From contig CAMCNU010000008.1 in NCBI GenBank assembly GCA_945876385.1, forward strand, positions 1 to 64,000: DNA of 64,000 nt, written 5' to 3'. Position 1 is the stretch's first letter; the number at the start of each line of letters is the position of its first letter. The position numbers were made by a program, and so were the translations under genes. Source of the DNA: an uncultured Veillonellaceae bacterium. Lineage in GTDB: Bacteria > Bacillota > Negativicutes > Veillonellales > Negativicoccaceae. The notes under the pieces are model-generated. The model did not search any database. It saw only the letters and a list, made by a program, of their open reading frames with translations, and had not been told where the DNA came from. Below are positions 1 to 8,556 of this stretch, in pieces.

Positions 1-62
1 CGCACATTGGCGTTCTTGCTTGCATTGTTCAGTTTTCAAAGAACCGTGCGCCTTGTAGCGAC
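1..62 (-). other. Putative rRNA operon leader with antitermination-like box
   Basis: Downstream of the promoter, minus-strand positions 44-26 read TTCTTTGAAAACTGAACA, a sequence commonly found just before 16S rRNA genes in Firmicutes. No protein ORF is convincing here. I infer that this is the transcribed leader of an rRNA (or rRNA/tRNA) operon whose structural genes lie beyond position 1. Confidence 0.55.
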
Positions 63-68
63 TTTGTA

Positions 69-98
69 AGTATAGCACTTGCACTTTGAAAATGTCAA
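69..98 (-). promoter_or_regulatory. Strong promoter of a putative rRNA operon
   Basis: Read on the minus strand there is a perfect -35 TTGACA (93-98), an 18-base spacer and a -10 TATACT (69-74) preceded by TGC, an extended -10. It points to the left edge, away from the protein genes. The consensus quality and the leader that follows fit a stable-RNA promoter. The RNA gene itself is outside the window. Confidence 0.7.
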
Positions 99-118
99 GC
101 GCTTATGAAAATTATTTC

Positions 119-1204
119 TCACCCTTTTTGTTCGTCCGCTGCGGATTCTTCGCGGACAGCTTCCACTTGCGCCGCCAACTGCTGCAATTGCCGGCGACAT
201 TCCAGCTGCGTAAGCCAATAGGCCGGAATCTCGCTTTCCGTATGATTGGCTGCAACCAACTGTGCTGTCAATGCAGCCGCCGCGGAGTTGCCGTTTTGGT
301 TGGCCGCCGCCAAGACCGCATACCGAGCTCCGCGGTACGCCAAGGCGCATGCAAGGCCAATCGCCAGCGTCGTTTCGGCGGTAGATTCCGTTCCTACTTC
401 ATCCAAAGCGTCTACATAGTACCACCATTGCGTTTTGTCGGTGAGCGCCCTGCGTGTGCGGCGAATGGATTCGGCCGCACGCGTCGCGGTATCCAGCGCC
501 GCCACCACCGTCTCCGGGGTGCCCCACGTCGCGCTTGCTTTCTTGCAATAGCGCAGCGCTTGGCGCAAGGTGTCTCCCGCGGATATTCTGGCAAAGAGTG
601 CGGCTACAGTCCCGGCCGCACCGATAACCGCGGCATCCGTCTGCATTAATTCCGCGCAACGGCAGGCATCACGATAGGCTTGTTCGGCATCTCCTCGGCG
701 ATAGTAACCGATCGGTGTCATACACAGCATGGCATCGCTGTCGTTATGTGCGACCGTGGCCGTCCGCAGTTCTTTATCGTCGGCCGCCGCCAATGCGTCT
801 AATGTCGTCGGGTGAGGACGACGGGGCAACGCAAATTCCGGCACCTTGGCCAAATTGAAATCCACTTCATAGCGCTGTTTTTTGAGCCAGCTCTTTTGAC
901 CGTAGCGCGGCTCCCGTCCGGTTTGGACATAGTACCAGCGCATATAGGCGCGGTACATACCGGCTTCGAGGGAATCGTTACGGTCACGAGACCACAAAAT
1001 ACCGTCCATCGTGGCCAGTGTAAGCTGCGTCGCTACACCGATGGCCAGTGCCTGCGACGCCGGCTCTCGGAAAATCGGCGCACGCAATCCGTAATTGCCG
1101 TAACGTCGACGAATTTGCGCAACCGTCAGCAACTCCAAGGGATAGCCGATGGCATCCCCTGCCGCACCGGCGAGCACGACATCCGCCAAAGTCCGTCTAC
1201 TCAT
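119..1204 (-). CDS. ADP-ribosylglycohydrolase-like protein, metal site lost
   Basis: A 361-residue protein with the ARH (DraG-like) fold signature: AGAAGDAIGYPLE near the N-terminus, a central HNDSDAMLCMTPIGYY that matches the family NDS..GGVMRVAPIG stretch, and a C-terminal NQNGNSAA segment. In active members the first metal motif is DDTQ and the last is GDSD.TGA. Here they read VATQ and GNSAA, so the Asp ligands for the Mg pair are gone. I infer a catalytically dead homologue, perhaps an ADP-ribose binder. It lies 6 bases after the CDF transporter gene and probably shares its transcript. The family call is fairly secure; the function is not. Confidence 0.75.
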   Translation of the reverse strand: MSRRTLADVVLAGAAGDAIGYPLELLTVAQIRRRYGNYGLRAPIFREPASQALAIGVATQLTLATMDGILWSRDRNDSLEAGMYRAYMRWYYVQTGREPRYGQKSWLKKQRYEVDFNLAKVPEFALPRRPHPTTLDALAAADDKELRTATVAHNDSDAMLCMTPIGYYRRGDAEQAYRDACRCAELMQTDAAVIGAAGTVAALFARISAGDTLRQALRYCKKASATWGTPETVVAALDTATRAAESIRRTRRALTDKTQWWYYVDALDEVGTESTAETTLAIGLACALAYRGARYAVLAAANQNGNSAAAALTAQLVAANHTESEIPAYWLTQLECRRQLQQLAAQVEAVREESAADEQKG

Positions 1205-1210
1205 CGTCTG

Positions 1211-2164
1211 TCAATCCTCCTCCGACTCATAGTCTTTGGCCATCCAACGCTTGGTCGTCGTAAACGTAATGGTCAGCCACTTCTGTACCGATTTGCCGCC
1301 GAGTGCCGCATCGATTTCGTCGCGAATACGGTCCAAGTCTTCGACTTGTTGCACGGGATAGTTTTTGTCAATCAAGATATCGATTTCAACAAATTCGATT
1401 TTGCCGTACCGTTGCACGGAACTGACATAGTCCTTGAACCGATAGCGTTTCATAAACTCATCCATCACGCCGTGTACCTGTTCATGCAACTTCAGCGGTG
1501 CCATCCCCAGTACCTGCTTGACCGCCGGTACCAGTATCTTGAGTGCAATCGGCAACATCGAGAGTGCGAGCAGCACCAAAATCAACGGGTCGACGTAGAC
1601 GCTCAAGTAGCCGTATTGCGTCCGTTCAACAAAGTAGGCCACCACAAAGCTGACAAACAAGCTCCCTGCCAGCGCCGCGTCAACCAGCCAGCTCATATTG
1701 TCGAAATGAATCAGGCTCGACCGCAGGCGTTTGTTGACTTGATGAACATACCAATAATAGCCGCTGTTGGCCGCTGTAAAAATCACCGCATACACAATCG
1801 CCAAACCGAAATCCATATGGTGACCGCCGTTGAAAATACTGACCAGACCGTTAATCAACGCATAGATGACGATAATCAGGGTAAACCCGCCTTCCGCCAT
1901 CAGCACCAGCGGCTCAAATTGCCAATACCCGAATTGGAACTTGGCACTCGATTCGCGCGTCGTCAACTTGGAGGTCATAATCATCAAACACTTGATGACC
2001 ACCGCCACAAATGAAAAAATCCCGTCAATCAAAATCGCCTGCGAGTTCGTCATAATCCCGAACCATGTCGCCGCCAATGCGATAATAAACATCAATCCGG
2101 CTGATTGCCAAAGTAACCGCTGTTCTAATTGTGCACGCTCTTCAATTGTCAAATTCCGTTGCAT
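1211..2164 (-). CDS. Cation diffusion facilitator family transporter
   Basis: A 317-residue inner-membrane protein with a cation_efflux domain: about six hydrophobic helices (first near residues 20-40, with ILIDGIFSF in TM2 and HFDNMSWLVDAAL in TM5) and a cytosolic C-terminal domain of about 100 residues containing VEIDILIDK. Family members export Zn, Co, Mn or Fe by proton antiport. One Asp in TM2 and Asp/Asp in TM5 could be metal ligands, but the usual HxxxD pairs are modified, so the metal cannot be named. First gene of a two-gene unit with an extended -10 promoter about 45 bases upstream. Confidence 0.8.
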   Translation of the reverse strand: MQRNLTIEERAQLEQRLLWQSAGLMFIIALAATWFGIMTNSQAILIDGIFSFVAVVIKCLMIMTSKLTTRESSAKFQFGYWQFEPLVLMAEGGFTLIIVIYALINGLVSIFNGGHHMDFGLAIVYAVIFTAANSGYYWYVHQVNKRLRSSLIHFDNMSWLVDAALAGSLFVSFVVAYFVERTQYGYLSVYVDPLILVLLALSMLPIALKILVPAVKQVLGMAPLKLHEQVHGVMDEFMKRYRFKDYVSSVQRYGKIEFVEIDILIDKNYPVQQVEDLDRIRDEIDAALGGKSVQKWLTITFTTTKRWMAKDYESEED

Positions 2165-2209
2165 ACAAATATATTCTCTCCGTTTCTCTCCTGTTTGTTG
2201 ATTGGTTTA

Positions 2210-2218
2210 ATTATACCA
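2210..2218 (-). promoter_or_regulatory. Extended -10 promoter for the CDF gene
   Basis: The minus strand reads TGGTATAAT, a perfect extended -10, about 45 bases before the CDF start codon. No good -35 is seen at 16-18 bases. The same TGnTATAAT form recurs upstream of several other genes in the window. Confidence 0.55.
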
Positions 2219-2273
2219 CATTCTTTTGCTTTTAGCGATTCTCGCCGTTTCTCTCCCGATTTCACTTGCATTT

Positions 2274-2301
2274 AAAAAAACGTCCGCCTCCCGACGGACG
2301 T
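2274..2301 (-). terminator. Rho-independent terminator after nif3-like gene
   Basis: Minus strand: a 7-bp stem ACGTCCG / CGGACGT with an 8-base loop, followed by seven T residues. It ends the trmK-nif3 unit. Confidence 0.8.
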
Positions 2302-2318
2302 AATTGAACGTAATCTCC

Positions 2319-3437
2319 TTATAAAAATGAAAACACATCCTGACGGGTATGGTCCTCGATAACGGTCAATGACCAGCCTTGCCGCTCCGCACAAGTCCGC
2401 AGATAGCCGGCGATGCCTTCGGCAATAAACTGTTCCGTATAGAAATGATGCCCGTCGGCGACCAACAATCCTTGCGCCGCCGCGTCTTGCGCATCATGAT
2501 ACCGAACATCTCCCGTCACGTACAAATCGGCTTTTGCGCGCAGGGCGTCCCGATAAAACTCCATCCCCGCACCGCTGCAAAGCGCAACGGTCCGCACTTC
2601 TCGCCGCGTGTCGCCCGCATATCGCAACACGGGAATCCCGAGTCGCTCTTTCACCCGTTGCAAGGCCTCTGCACCGCTACAGGGCGTGTCCCACTCGCCG
2701 ACCTTACCGAGCGTAATCGCTTGCCCCGGTGCAACGAGCGGGTAGACATCGTAGGCGACTTCTTCATACGGATGCGCCGCCATCATGGCCGCCACCGTTC
2801 CTTCCAGTGCCCGCTTCGCGACCACGGTTTCAATCCGCTCTTCCGCAACGGTCTCCCATTGCCCTGCCGCGCCGATATACGGATGCGTATCCGCCTCCGG
2901 CAAGAACCGACCTTGGCCGCCCACACTGAAGCTGCAGTGGCTATACCTGCCGATATGACCGGCTCCTGCCGCCCCCAATACCTCACGCAGGGAATCCGCA
3001 TGAGACTTAGGTACATATACGGCCAGTTTGTACAACTCCTCACGCCCCGTGACATGCAATCCGCGCAAGCGTGTCAACTGCAATCGCGCCGCCAGCATGT
3101 CATTGACACCGCCGGGCGCGATATCCAAATTGGTATGCGCGGCAAATACCGCAATGCCGTGCCGCTGTGCCAGTGCCAGCGTATTCGTCACCCGTGTGCC
3201 TTGCGCCAACGACCTCAGCGGACGAAACAACAGCGGATGATGCGCGACGATCATACCGGCGCCCGCTTCTATCGCTAAGGACAGCGCCTCGTCCGTCACG
3301 TCCAGTGCGGTGACGACACCGCCGACCCTATCCTCCGGTCGACCGCACAGCAAGCCGACATTGTCCCACGACTCCGCCCAGGCGGGGTCGGCCCATGCCT
3401 CCATCGCCGCTACGATATCTCTGACTTGTACTGCCAT
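2319..3437 (-). CDS. Nif3-like dinuclear metal centre hexameric protein
   Basis: A 372-residue GTP cyclohydrolase I type 2 / NIF3 family protein. Seen: SWDNVGLL near the N-terminus, AHHPLLF (metal-binding His pair), AHTNLDIAPGGVND, and the C-terminal VADGHHFYTE with further His and Glu ligands. The middle roughly 120 residues form the PII-like insert typical of the Firmicute form (YqfO). Biochemical role is unsettled in the family. I chose the second ATG because GGAGG then sits 7 bases away; the first ATG at 3443 would touch the ribosome-binding site. It overlaps the end of trmK by 28 bases, the usual pairing in Firmicutes. Confidence 0.88.
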   Translation of the reverse strand: MAVQVRDIVAAMEAWADPAWAESWDNVGLLCGRPEDRVGGVVTALDVTDEALSLAIEAGAGMIVAHHPLLFRPLRSLAQGTRVTNTLALAQRHGIAVFAAHTNLDIAPGGVNDMLAARLQLTRLRGLHVTGREELYKLAVYVPKSHADSLREVLGAAGAGHIGRYSHCSFSVGGQGRFLPEADTHPYIGAAGQWETVAEERIETVVAKRALEGTVAAMMAAHPYEEVAYDVYPLVAPGQAITLGKVGEWDTPCSGAEALQRVKERLGIPVLRYAGDTRREVRTVALCSGAGMEFYRDALRAKADLYVTGDVRYHDAQDAAAQGLLVADGHHFYTEQFIAEGIAGYLRTCAERQGWSLTVIEDHTRQDVFSFL

Positions 3438-4123
3438 ATCCATTCCTCCAGTTGTTGAATCTCCGCGGTCAGTATGTCCGCTCTCTCAGCCGCATCCGCA
3501 CGCGGGCGCTGTGCTTGGAGCAAACCGTCCCGCAACCGTGCCTTTTGCCTGACCATCCGTGCCAACAAACGCCCCAACAGCGGGTCACGCTTTTCCCACA
3601 GCCGCGCACCGACCTCGTCCATCAACGCGGGGTACCGCTGTTCTTCTGCGGGTTGATTGACAGCATACATGACACGATAGATTTTATTCTTCTCCGCCGC
3701 CAGCCATTCGTCTGCCAAGTGCCAACCCGCCGTGCGCAGCATGCGCCGCGCCTCCGCATATCGGCTCATCGGTTGCAATACGGCAAACTTGAGCGATACG
3801 ACCACCTGCGGCGACGCCCCCCAAATCCGCGTCATCATCTCGCCGCCCATACCGGCCATAATCACGCCATCCGCTTCCCCCGGGCGGATGACCTCCAATC
3901 CGTCGCCCCGCCGGCACGCAATACGCTGTTGCAGATGCCGTCGACGGACATGCTCCCGCGCCGCCTCCAAGGGACCTTCCCGTACATCGGTCGCAATCGC
4001 GCGCGCAACGATACCGTCACGCACCAAGCGAATCGGCACATAGGCATGATCGGTCCCGATATCGGCAACCACCTCGGCGCGCGGTACCGCCGCGACCACT
4101 TGTCGCAATCGTGCCGTCAACAT
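3410..4123 (-). CDS. trmK: tRNA (adenine(22)-N1)-methyltransferase
   Basis: A 237-residue class I SAM methyltransferase. The SAM loop reads VADIGTDHAYVPIRL, followed by ATDVREGPLEAA (acidic end of beta 2) and VIMAGMGGEMM, where NPPY-like motifs sit in other families. The C-terminal half is a Lys/Arg-rich helical coiled-coil region ending in QQLEEW. This is the Firmicute TrmK (YqfN) layout, methylating A22 of class II tRNAs such as tRNA-Ser. GAGGTG lies 9 bases before the ATG. It is co-transcribed with the Nif3-like gene. Confidence 0.88.
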   Translation of the reverse strand: MLTARLRQVVAAVPRAEVVADIGTDHAYVPIRLVRDGIVARAIATDVREGPLEAAREHVRRRHLQQRIACRRGDGLEVIRPGEADGVIMAGMGGEMMTRIWGASPQVVVSLKFAVLQPMSRYAEARRMLRTAGWHLADEWLAAEKNKIYRVMYAVNQPAEEQRYPALMDEVGARLWEKRDPLLGRLLARMVRQKARLRDGLLQAQRPRADAAERADILTAEIQQLEEWIWQYKSEIS

Positions 4124-4163
4124 ATCTTTTCACCTCGACTGTATTTTCTCCATTGTAACATAC

Positions 4164-4192
4164 AAAAACGTGCGCACCGAATGCGCACGTTT
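4164..4192 (-). terminator. Terminator after tatD
   Basis: Minus strand: an 11-bp stem AAACGTGCGCA / TGCGCACGTTT with a 5-base loop, then a T-run (plus-strand AAAAA 4164-4168). It separates the holB-tatD operon from trmK. Confidence 0.8.
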
Positions 4193-4236
4193 GCATGATA
4201 TTTTCCGTAAGCCAAAGGCCGTCCCAAGCGGCTGCC

Positions 4237-5004
4237 TTACGCGATACCGTACACCGCTTTGGCATTGGCGTTGGTAATTCGTATGACCTCTTCAACCGCG
4301 ACGTCATGCAGCCGCGCCAACTCTTCCGCGACATAGTACACGCGCGACGGATCGTTACGACGACCGCGATACGGCGGCGGTGTCAAGTAGGGGCTGTCCG
4401 TTTCAATCAACAATTTCTCCAACGGCAAGCGCGCGGCGACTTCTTTCAACTTGGTGCTCTTCGGAAACACGACCGGCCCCGCAAAGGAAATATAAAATCC
4501 CATGCCGATCAGCTCCGTCGCCATCTCATAACTGCCGCTGTAACAGTGCAAAATACCGAACAGCGATTCGTCCCGTTCCGCTCGCAAAATCGCCATGACA
4601 TCGCCATGTGCGTCCCGATTGTGGATAATCACCGGCAACCCGCGGCGCTTGGCCAAGCGGATTTGTCGCGTGAAGACATCCCGCTGGACATCCCGCGGGC
4701 TATTGTCATAGTAATAATCCAAGCCGATTTCACCGACGGCGACGACTTTTTTTTCGGTAGCGGTCCATGTTTCCAACTGCGCAAAAGCTTCGTCCGTCAT
4801 CTCTTTCGCCAGATGCGGATGGTAGCCGACCGCACAGTACAATTGGGGATGTGCGTGTGCCAACGCCAGCGCTGCGGCCGATGTCTCCAAATCTTCCCCC
4901 GGCACCACCACATACTCTACCGTTTCAAAAATATGCGCCAACATCTCGTCGCGGTCATACTGAAACTTTTCATCATATAAATGGGCATGGGTATCAAATA
5001 ACAT
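4237..5004 (-). CDS. TatD family metal-dependent deoxyribonuclease
   Basis: A 255-residue TIM-barrel amidohydrolase-type nuclease. Metal ligands are visible: the HxH motif in DTHAHL at the N-terminus, Glu in VGEIGLDYYYD, His in IIHNRDAHGD, His in LHCYSGS, and the last Asp in IETDSPYLTP. Length is usual for YabD/TatD. Family members have 3'-5' DNase activity and are linked to DNA repair. The start overlaps the metG stop by one base (TAATG), the standard Firmicute order metG-tatD. Confidence 0.9.
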   Translation of the reverse strand: MLFDTHAHLYDEKFQYDRDEMLAHIFETVEYVVVPGEDLETSAAALALAHAHPQLYCAVGYHPHLAKEMTDEAFAQLETWTATEKKVVAVGEIGLDYYYDNSPRDVQRDVFTRQIRLAKRRGLPVIIHNRDAHGDVMAILRAERDESLFGILHCYSGSYEMATELIGMGFYISFAGPVVFPKSTKLKEVAARLPLEKLLIETDSPYLTPPPYRGRRNDPSRVYYVAEELARLHDVAVEEVIRITNANAKAVYGIA

Positions 5005-6953
5005 TATCTCACCTGACTTCCCGCGGGCAACCCGGGAACAAAGGGCAATTCCAAGCGGTCATCATGAACCGCCGCCAAAATCATCCCCTGCGACAGCACC
5101 CCGCGCAACTTGACCGGTTTCAGATTGGTCACCATGATAACATGCTTGCCGAGCAGCTCTTCCGGTCGGTAGTACGCGGCAATCCCGCTGACGACGCTAC
5201 GCGTCTCCGTACCGAGTGAAACGGTTAAATGCAACAATTTGTCCGCCTTCTTGACCTTTTCACACGCGATGACTTCCGCCACACGCAAATCGGCACGCTG
5301 AAACTCGTCAATCGTCATTTCGGGAACAACCGGCACAGCTGCTGCCTCCGACGCCGCAGCATCCGTACCCGCCGGTTGCACCGGCTCGGCGGAAGCCGTT
5401 TCTTCCTCGATTTCGTACCGCGGGAACAACGGTGCGCCTTTCCGAACAGTCACCCCTGCGGGGAACGGCGTGTCCAATCGCGCCAGCGACAGTTCTCCGT
5501 CAAGCCCCAATTCGTTCCACATCGTACGCGCCGCGGTCGGGATGACCGGCTCCACCAGTACGGCCACTTCCCGCAACCCGCTCATCAATCGGTACAGTAC
5601 TGCGTCCAGCTCCGCCGTCGCGCCTTCTTTGGCGAGTGTCCACGGTGCCGTCACATCGATGAACTTATTCAGTGCGCGCACATAGGTCCATACTTCGCGA
5701 AACGCCGTATTCATCACCATCTCGTCCATCGCCGCGACATACGCCTGCCGCGTTTCCTCGGCCAGCCGGACATTGTCCGCCAACGCGTGCGCAATCTCCG
5801 CGGAAACGTCGCCATCGGGTGCCGGCACCTGACCGCTCCGATATTTTTCCACCATAGTCAGTGTCCGATGCAATAAATTCCCCAAATCATTAGCCAAATC
5901 GGAATTGATTTTTTGCATCAAGCGCCGCCGGCTGAAATTACCGTCTTGACCGAGCATAATATCCGTCGTCAAAAAGTACCGGAGTGCATCCGCACCGAAC
6001 TCATCAATCAGCGGAATCGGGTCGACGACATTGCCGAGCGACTTACTCATCTTCTCGCCTTCGACTACCAACCAACCGTGGCCGTACACTTTTTTCGGAA
6101 GCGGCAATCCCAGACTCATCAAAATCATCGGCCAAATAATCGTATGGAAACGCAAAATCTCCTTGCCGACCAGGTGGCAATCCGCCGGCCAGTAATGGGC
6201 AAATTTGTCATCGTCCGTACCGTAGCCGATCGGTACCAGGTAGTTACTCAAGGCATCAATCCACACATAAATGACATGCGACGGATCGAACGGCACGGGA
6301 ATCCCCCAGTCAAATTTGGCTCGCGACACGCTCAAATCTTCCAATCCCGACTTGACAAACGATACCATCTCGTTGCGACGGGATTCCGGCTGAATAAAAT
6401 CCGGATGCGCCTCAATAAATTCCAACCAGCGATCCGCATACTTGCTCAAGCGGAAGAAATAACTTTCTTCTTTGACCCGGATCAGTTCCCGCTTGCAATC
6501 GGGGCACACATGCTCTTCCGTCAGTTTGTTCTCCGGCCAATACGTTTCATCCGGCACACAATACCAGCCTTCATATTCCGATTTATAGATATCCCCCTTG
6601 TCATACAGTTTTTGGAATACATCCTGTACAACAAGGCGATGACGTTCTTCCGTCGTCCGGATAAAATCATCATTGCTGATGTTGAGTTTTTTCCACAAAT
6701 TCTTGAATCCGTCGACAATCGGGGTCACGTATTCGAGCGGAGTAATCCCCTGTTCCTCGGCTTTTTGTTGGATTTTGAGTCCATGCTCATCCGACCCCGT
6801 CAAGAAAAACACATCGTCCCCGCAGAGACGGTGGTAGCGCGCCGCCACATCGGCCAGCGTCGTGCAATATGTATGGCCGACATGCAATTTGGCACTCGGG
6901 TAGTAAATCGGTGTCGTAATATAAAATTTTCGACCTTGTTGTTCGGCATCCAT
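5004..6953 (-). CDS. metG: Methionyl-tRNA synthetase
   Basis: A 649-residue class I aminoacyl-tRNA synthetase charging tRNA-Met. The HIGH motif is HVGH at residues 24-27, and KMSKS is in the middle (EGEKMSKSLGN). A Cys-containing knuckle (WYCVPDE ... HVCPDCKREL) may bind zinc. A C-terminal Trbp111/EMAP-like tRNA-binding domain begins at about residue 545 (FQRADLRVAEVIAC) after an Ala/Pro-rich linker. The start is the internal ATG at 6953: it has GGGAGGG seven bases upstream and begins DAEQQGRKFYITTP, whereas the upstream extension is only the tail of rsmI read in another frame. TAATG overlaps link it to rsmI and tatD. No T-box leader is seen. Confidence 0.95.
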   Translation of the reverse strand: MDAEQQGRKFYITTPIYYPSAKLHVGHTYCTTLADVAARYHRLCGDDVFFLTGSDEHGLKIQQKAEEQGITPLEYVTPIVDGFKNLWKKLNISNDDFIRTTEERHRLVVQDVFQKLYDKGDIYKSEYEGWYCVPDETYWPENKLTEEHVCPDCKRELIRVKEESYFFRLSKYADRWLEFIEAHPDFIQPESRRNEMVSFVKSGLEDLSVSRAKFDWGIPVPFDPSHVIYVWIDALSNYLVPIGYGTDDDKFAHYWPADCHLVGKEILRFHTIIWPMILMSLGLPLPKKVYGHGWLVVEGEKMSKSLGNVVDPIPLIDEFGADALRYFLTTDIMLGQDGNFSRRRLMQKINSDLANDLGNLLHRTLTMVEKYRSGQVPAPDGDVSAEIAHALADNVRLAEETRQAYVAAMDEMVMNTAFREVWTYVRALNKFIDVTAPWTLAKEGATAELDAVLYRLMSGLREVAVLVEPVIPTAARTMWNELGLDGELSLARLDTPFPAGVTVRKGAPLFPRYEIEEETASAEPVQPAGTDAAASEAAAVPVVPEMTIDEFQRADLRVAEVIACEKVKKADKLLHLTVSLGTETRSVVSGIAAYYRPEELLGKHVIMVTNLKPVKLRGVLSQGMILAAVHDDRLELPFVPGLPAGSQVR

Positions 6954-7801
6954 TATATGCCCTCCCTTGTGTTGACTGTTTCCAAACAATATCCGTAGAC
7001 GTCGCGGCGCGAGACCCCCGCACACTGCGCGACTTTGCGACAGGCTTCTTTATACGTATCACCCGCCGCCATGTGCGCCGCGACCGCCTGCGGCCAATCG
7101 TCCTGCACCAACGGCGGCGCTGCTGTCGGCAAAGCCCCCGCCACCAAGACAACATACTCGCCGCGCGGTGACTGCACCGTGTCCGTAGCCAACAGCGTCT
7201 CGATATCCGCGCGATAAAAAGTTTCAAACTTTTTCGTCAATTCCCGCGCCAAGACCGCCGCACGGTTGCCCCAATTCGCCTGTATCGCCCGCAAGGTTTC
7301 CGCCAAACGGTGCGGCGCTTCATAGATGATTTGCGTGGCGGGGTCATCGGCCTGTCGCCGCAAGACCTCATCACGCTTGGCCGCCGTCCGCGGCAAAAAT
7401 CCGATAAAATGAAACTCCCGCGCGGACAGTCCGGAGGCAATCAGTGCCGTCAGCCCTGCATTTGCCCCCGGCAAGGCCACGACATCCCCGCCCTGCGCGA
7501 GCCAACGTTCCACCAAATCACTCCCCGGATCGGCGATGGCCGGCATTCCCGCATCACTGACCACGGCGACGGATTCGCCCGCTTCCAACCGCTCCAGCAA
7601 TAGCGGCGCCGCTTGTTCTTTATTATGCTCGTGATAAGAAAACAAGGTCGTATGGATATCATAATGCGCACACAACAGCGCCGTACGTCGTGTATCTTCG
7701 CAGGCGATGGTATCCGCGCTGCGCAATACCTCCACACCCCGATATGTCATATCCGCCAAATTTCCGATTGGCGTCGGTACCAAGTAGACTGTACCTTTCA
7801 C
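6953..7801 (-). CDS. rsmI: 16S rRNA 2'-O-ribose C1402 methyltransferase
   Basis: A 282-residue tetrapyrrole-methylase-fold protein. Family motifs: TPIGNLADMTYR near the N-terminus, CEDTRRT, VVSDAGMPAIADPGSDL and YEAPHRL, with a C-terminal ERELTK-like AVLARELTKKFE. RsmI modifies the ribosomal decoding site together with RsmH. I place the start at GTG 7801: AAGGA lies 8 bases upstream, the codon overlaps the preceding stop as GTGA, and the protein begins KGTVYLVPTP. The longer upstream reading has no family similarity. Confidence 0.93.
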   Translation of the reverse strand: MKGTVYLVPTPIGNLADMTYRGVEVLRSADTIACEDTRRTALLCAHYDIHTTLFSYHEHNKEQAAPLLLERLEAGESVAVVSDAGMPAIADPGSDLVERWLAQGGDVVALPGANAGLTALIASGLSAREFHFIGFLPRTAAKRDEVLRRQADDPATQIIYEAPHRLAETLRAIQANWGNRAAVLARELTKKFETFYRADIETLLATDTVQSPRGEYVVLVAGALPTAAPPLVQDDWPQAVAAHMAAGDTYKEACRKVAQCAGVSRRDVYGYCLETVNTREGI

Positions 7802-8556
7802 AGCAGTTCCTTCTTTCCGTACATGGCGCACACTTCGTCCGTGTAGACTTGCGGCGACCGATACAGCACCAGCGGAGGCAATATCTCCGTTCCTGCATTG
7901 CCGTGCCAACGCGCTTCTATCAACACCATCTTGGCAGGTCGGTCGACATAGGTATGTACCCACCGCAATCGTTTGACACGCAGATGCAAAGTTTCCATCG
8001 CACACATCCATTCGACCGCGCGATCGGCGCGCTGGACAACCGCCAATCGGCCGCCGTAGCGCAGGAGGTAGACGGCCGCCGCCAAGACATCCTCCTTGGT
8101 CGCCGTCACCTCATGACGCGCCGCATTGACCGCCGCACGGCGATTGCCGGCACCGGCAAAAACCGGCATGTACGGCGGGTTGACCACGACCACATCCGCC
8201 TGTGCGGCGGGAAACAACTCCCGATAGTGACGATAATCGCCTTCCCGCAAGGTGATTTGTCCGCTCCGCCCGTTCCCCGCAAAATTGCGCCGCGCCAGAT
8301 CGGCCGCATGGGCATTGATTTCCACCGCATCCACATGGATATCTGCCCGCGCGGTCATCAACAGCGGCAACACGCCCGTGCCGGTTCCCAAGTCCCAAGC
8401 ACGGTCCCCGCGCTTGAGTGTCACAAAATGCGCCAACAAGATAGCGTCCACCGAAAAACAAAACACTTCGGGGTGCTGAATCATGCGCATCCCGCCGTGA
8501 TACAAGTCATCCAGACGCTCCCCGTCGCGCAAAGTAAAGCCTGCTCTGTCACTCAC
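7798..8556 (-). CDS. tRNA1(Val) A37 N6-methyltransferase-like protein
   Basis: A 252-residue class I SAM methyltransferase of the TrmN6/YfiC (YabB) group. The SAM-binding motif is WDLGTGTGVLPLL, the acidic beta-2 loop is AVEINAHAA, and the catalytic NPPY is in VVVNPPYMP, typical of N6-adenine methylation. The N-terminus (ERLDDLYHGGMRMIQHPEVFCFSVDAILL) is the expected family stretch. GTG start, overlapping the ricT stop by 8 bases. In Firmicutes this gene sits next to rsmI, as here. Confidence 0.87.
   Translation of the reverse strand: MSDRAGFTLRDGERLDDLYHGGMRMIQHPEVFCFSVDAILLAHFVTLKRGDRAWDLGTGTGVLPLLMTARADIHVDAVEINAHAADLARRNFAGNGRSGQITLREGDYRHYRELFPAAQADVVVVNPPYMPVFAGAGNRRAAVNAARHEVTATKEDVLAAAVYLLRYGGRLAVVQRADRAVEWMCAMETLHLRVKRLRWVHTYVDRPAKMVLIEARWHGNAGTEILPPLVLYRSPQVYTDEVCAMYGKKELL

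Noticed and set aside
812-2014. Long plus-strand open frame opposite the ARH-like and CDF genes
   Set aside because: Arg/His/Gln-rich translation with no domain; it mirrors two well-supported minus-strand genes in GC-rich DNA.
6954-7025. Longer metG N-terminus from 7025
   Set aside because: The 24 extra residues are the end of rsmI read in another frame, and the ATG at 6953 has the ribosome-binding site.
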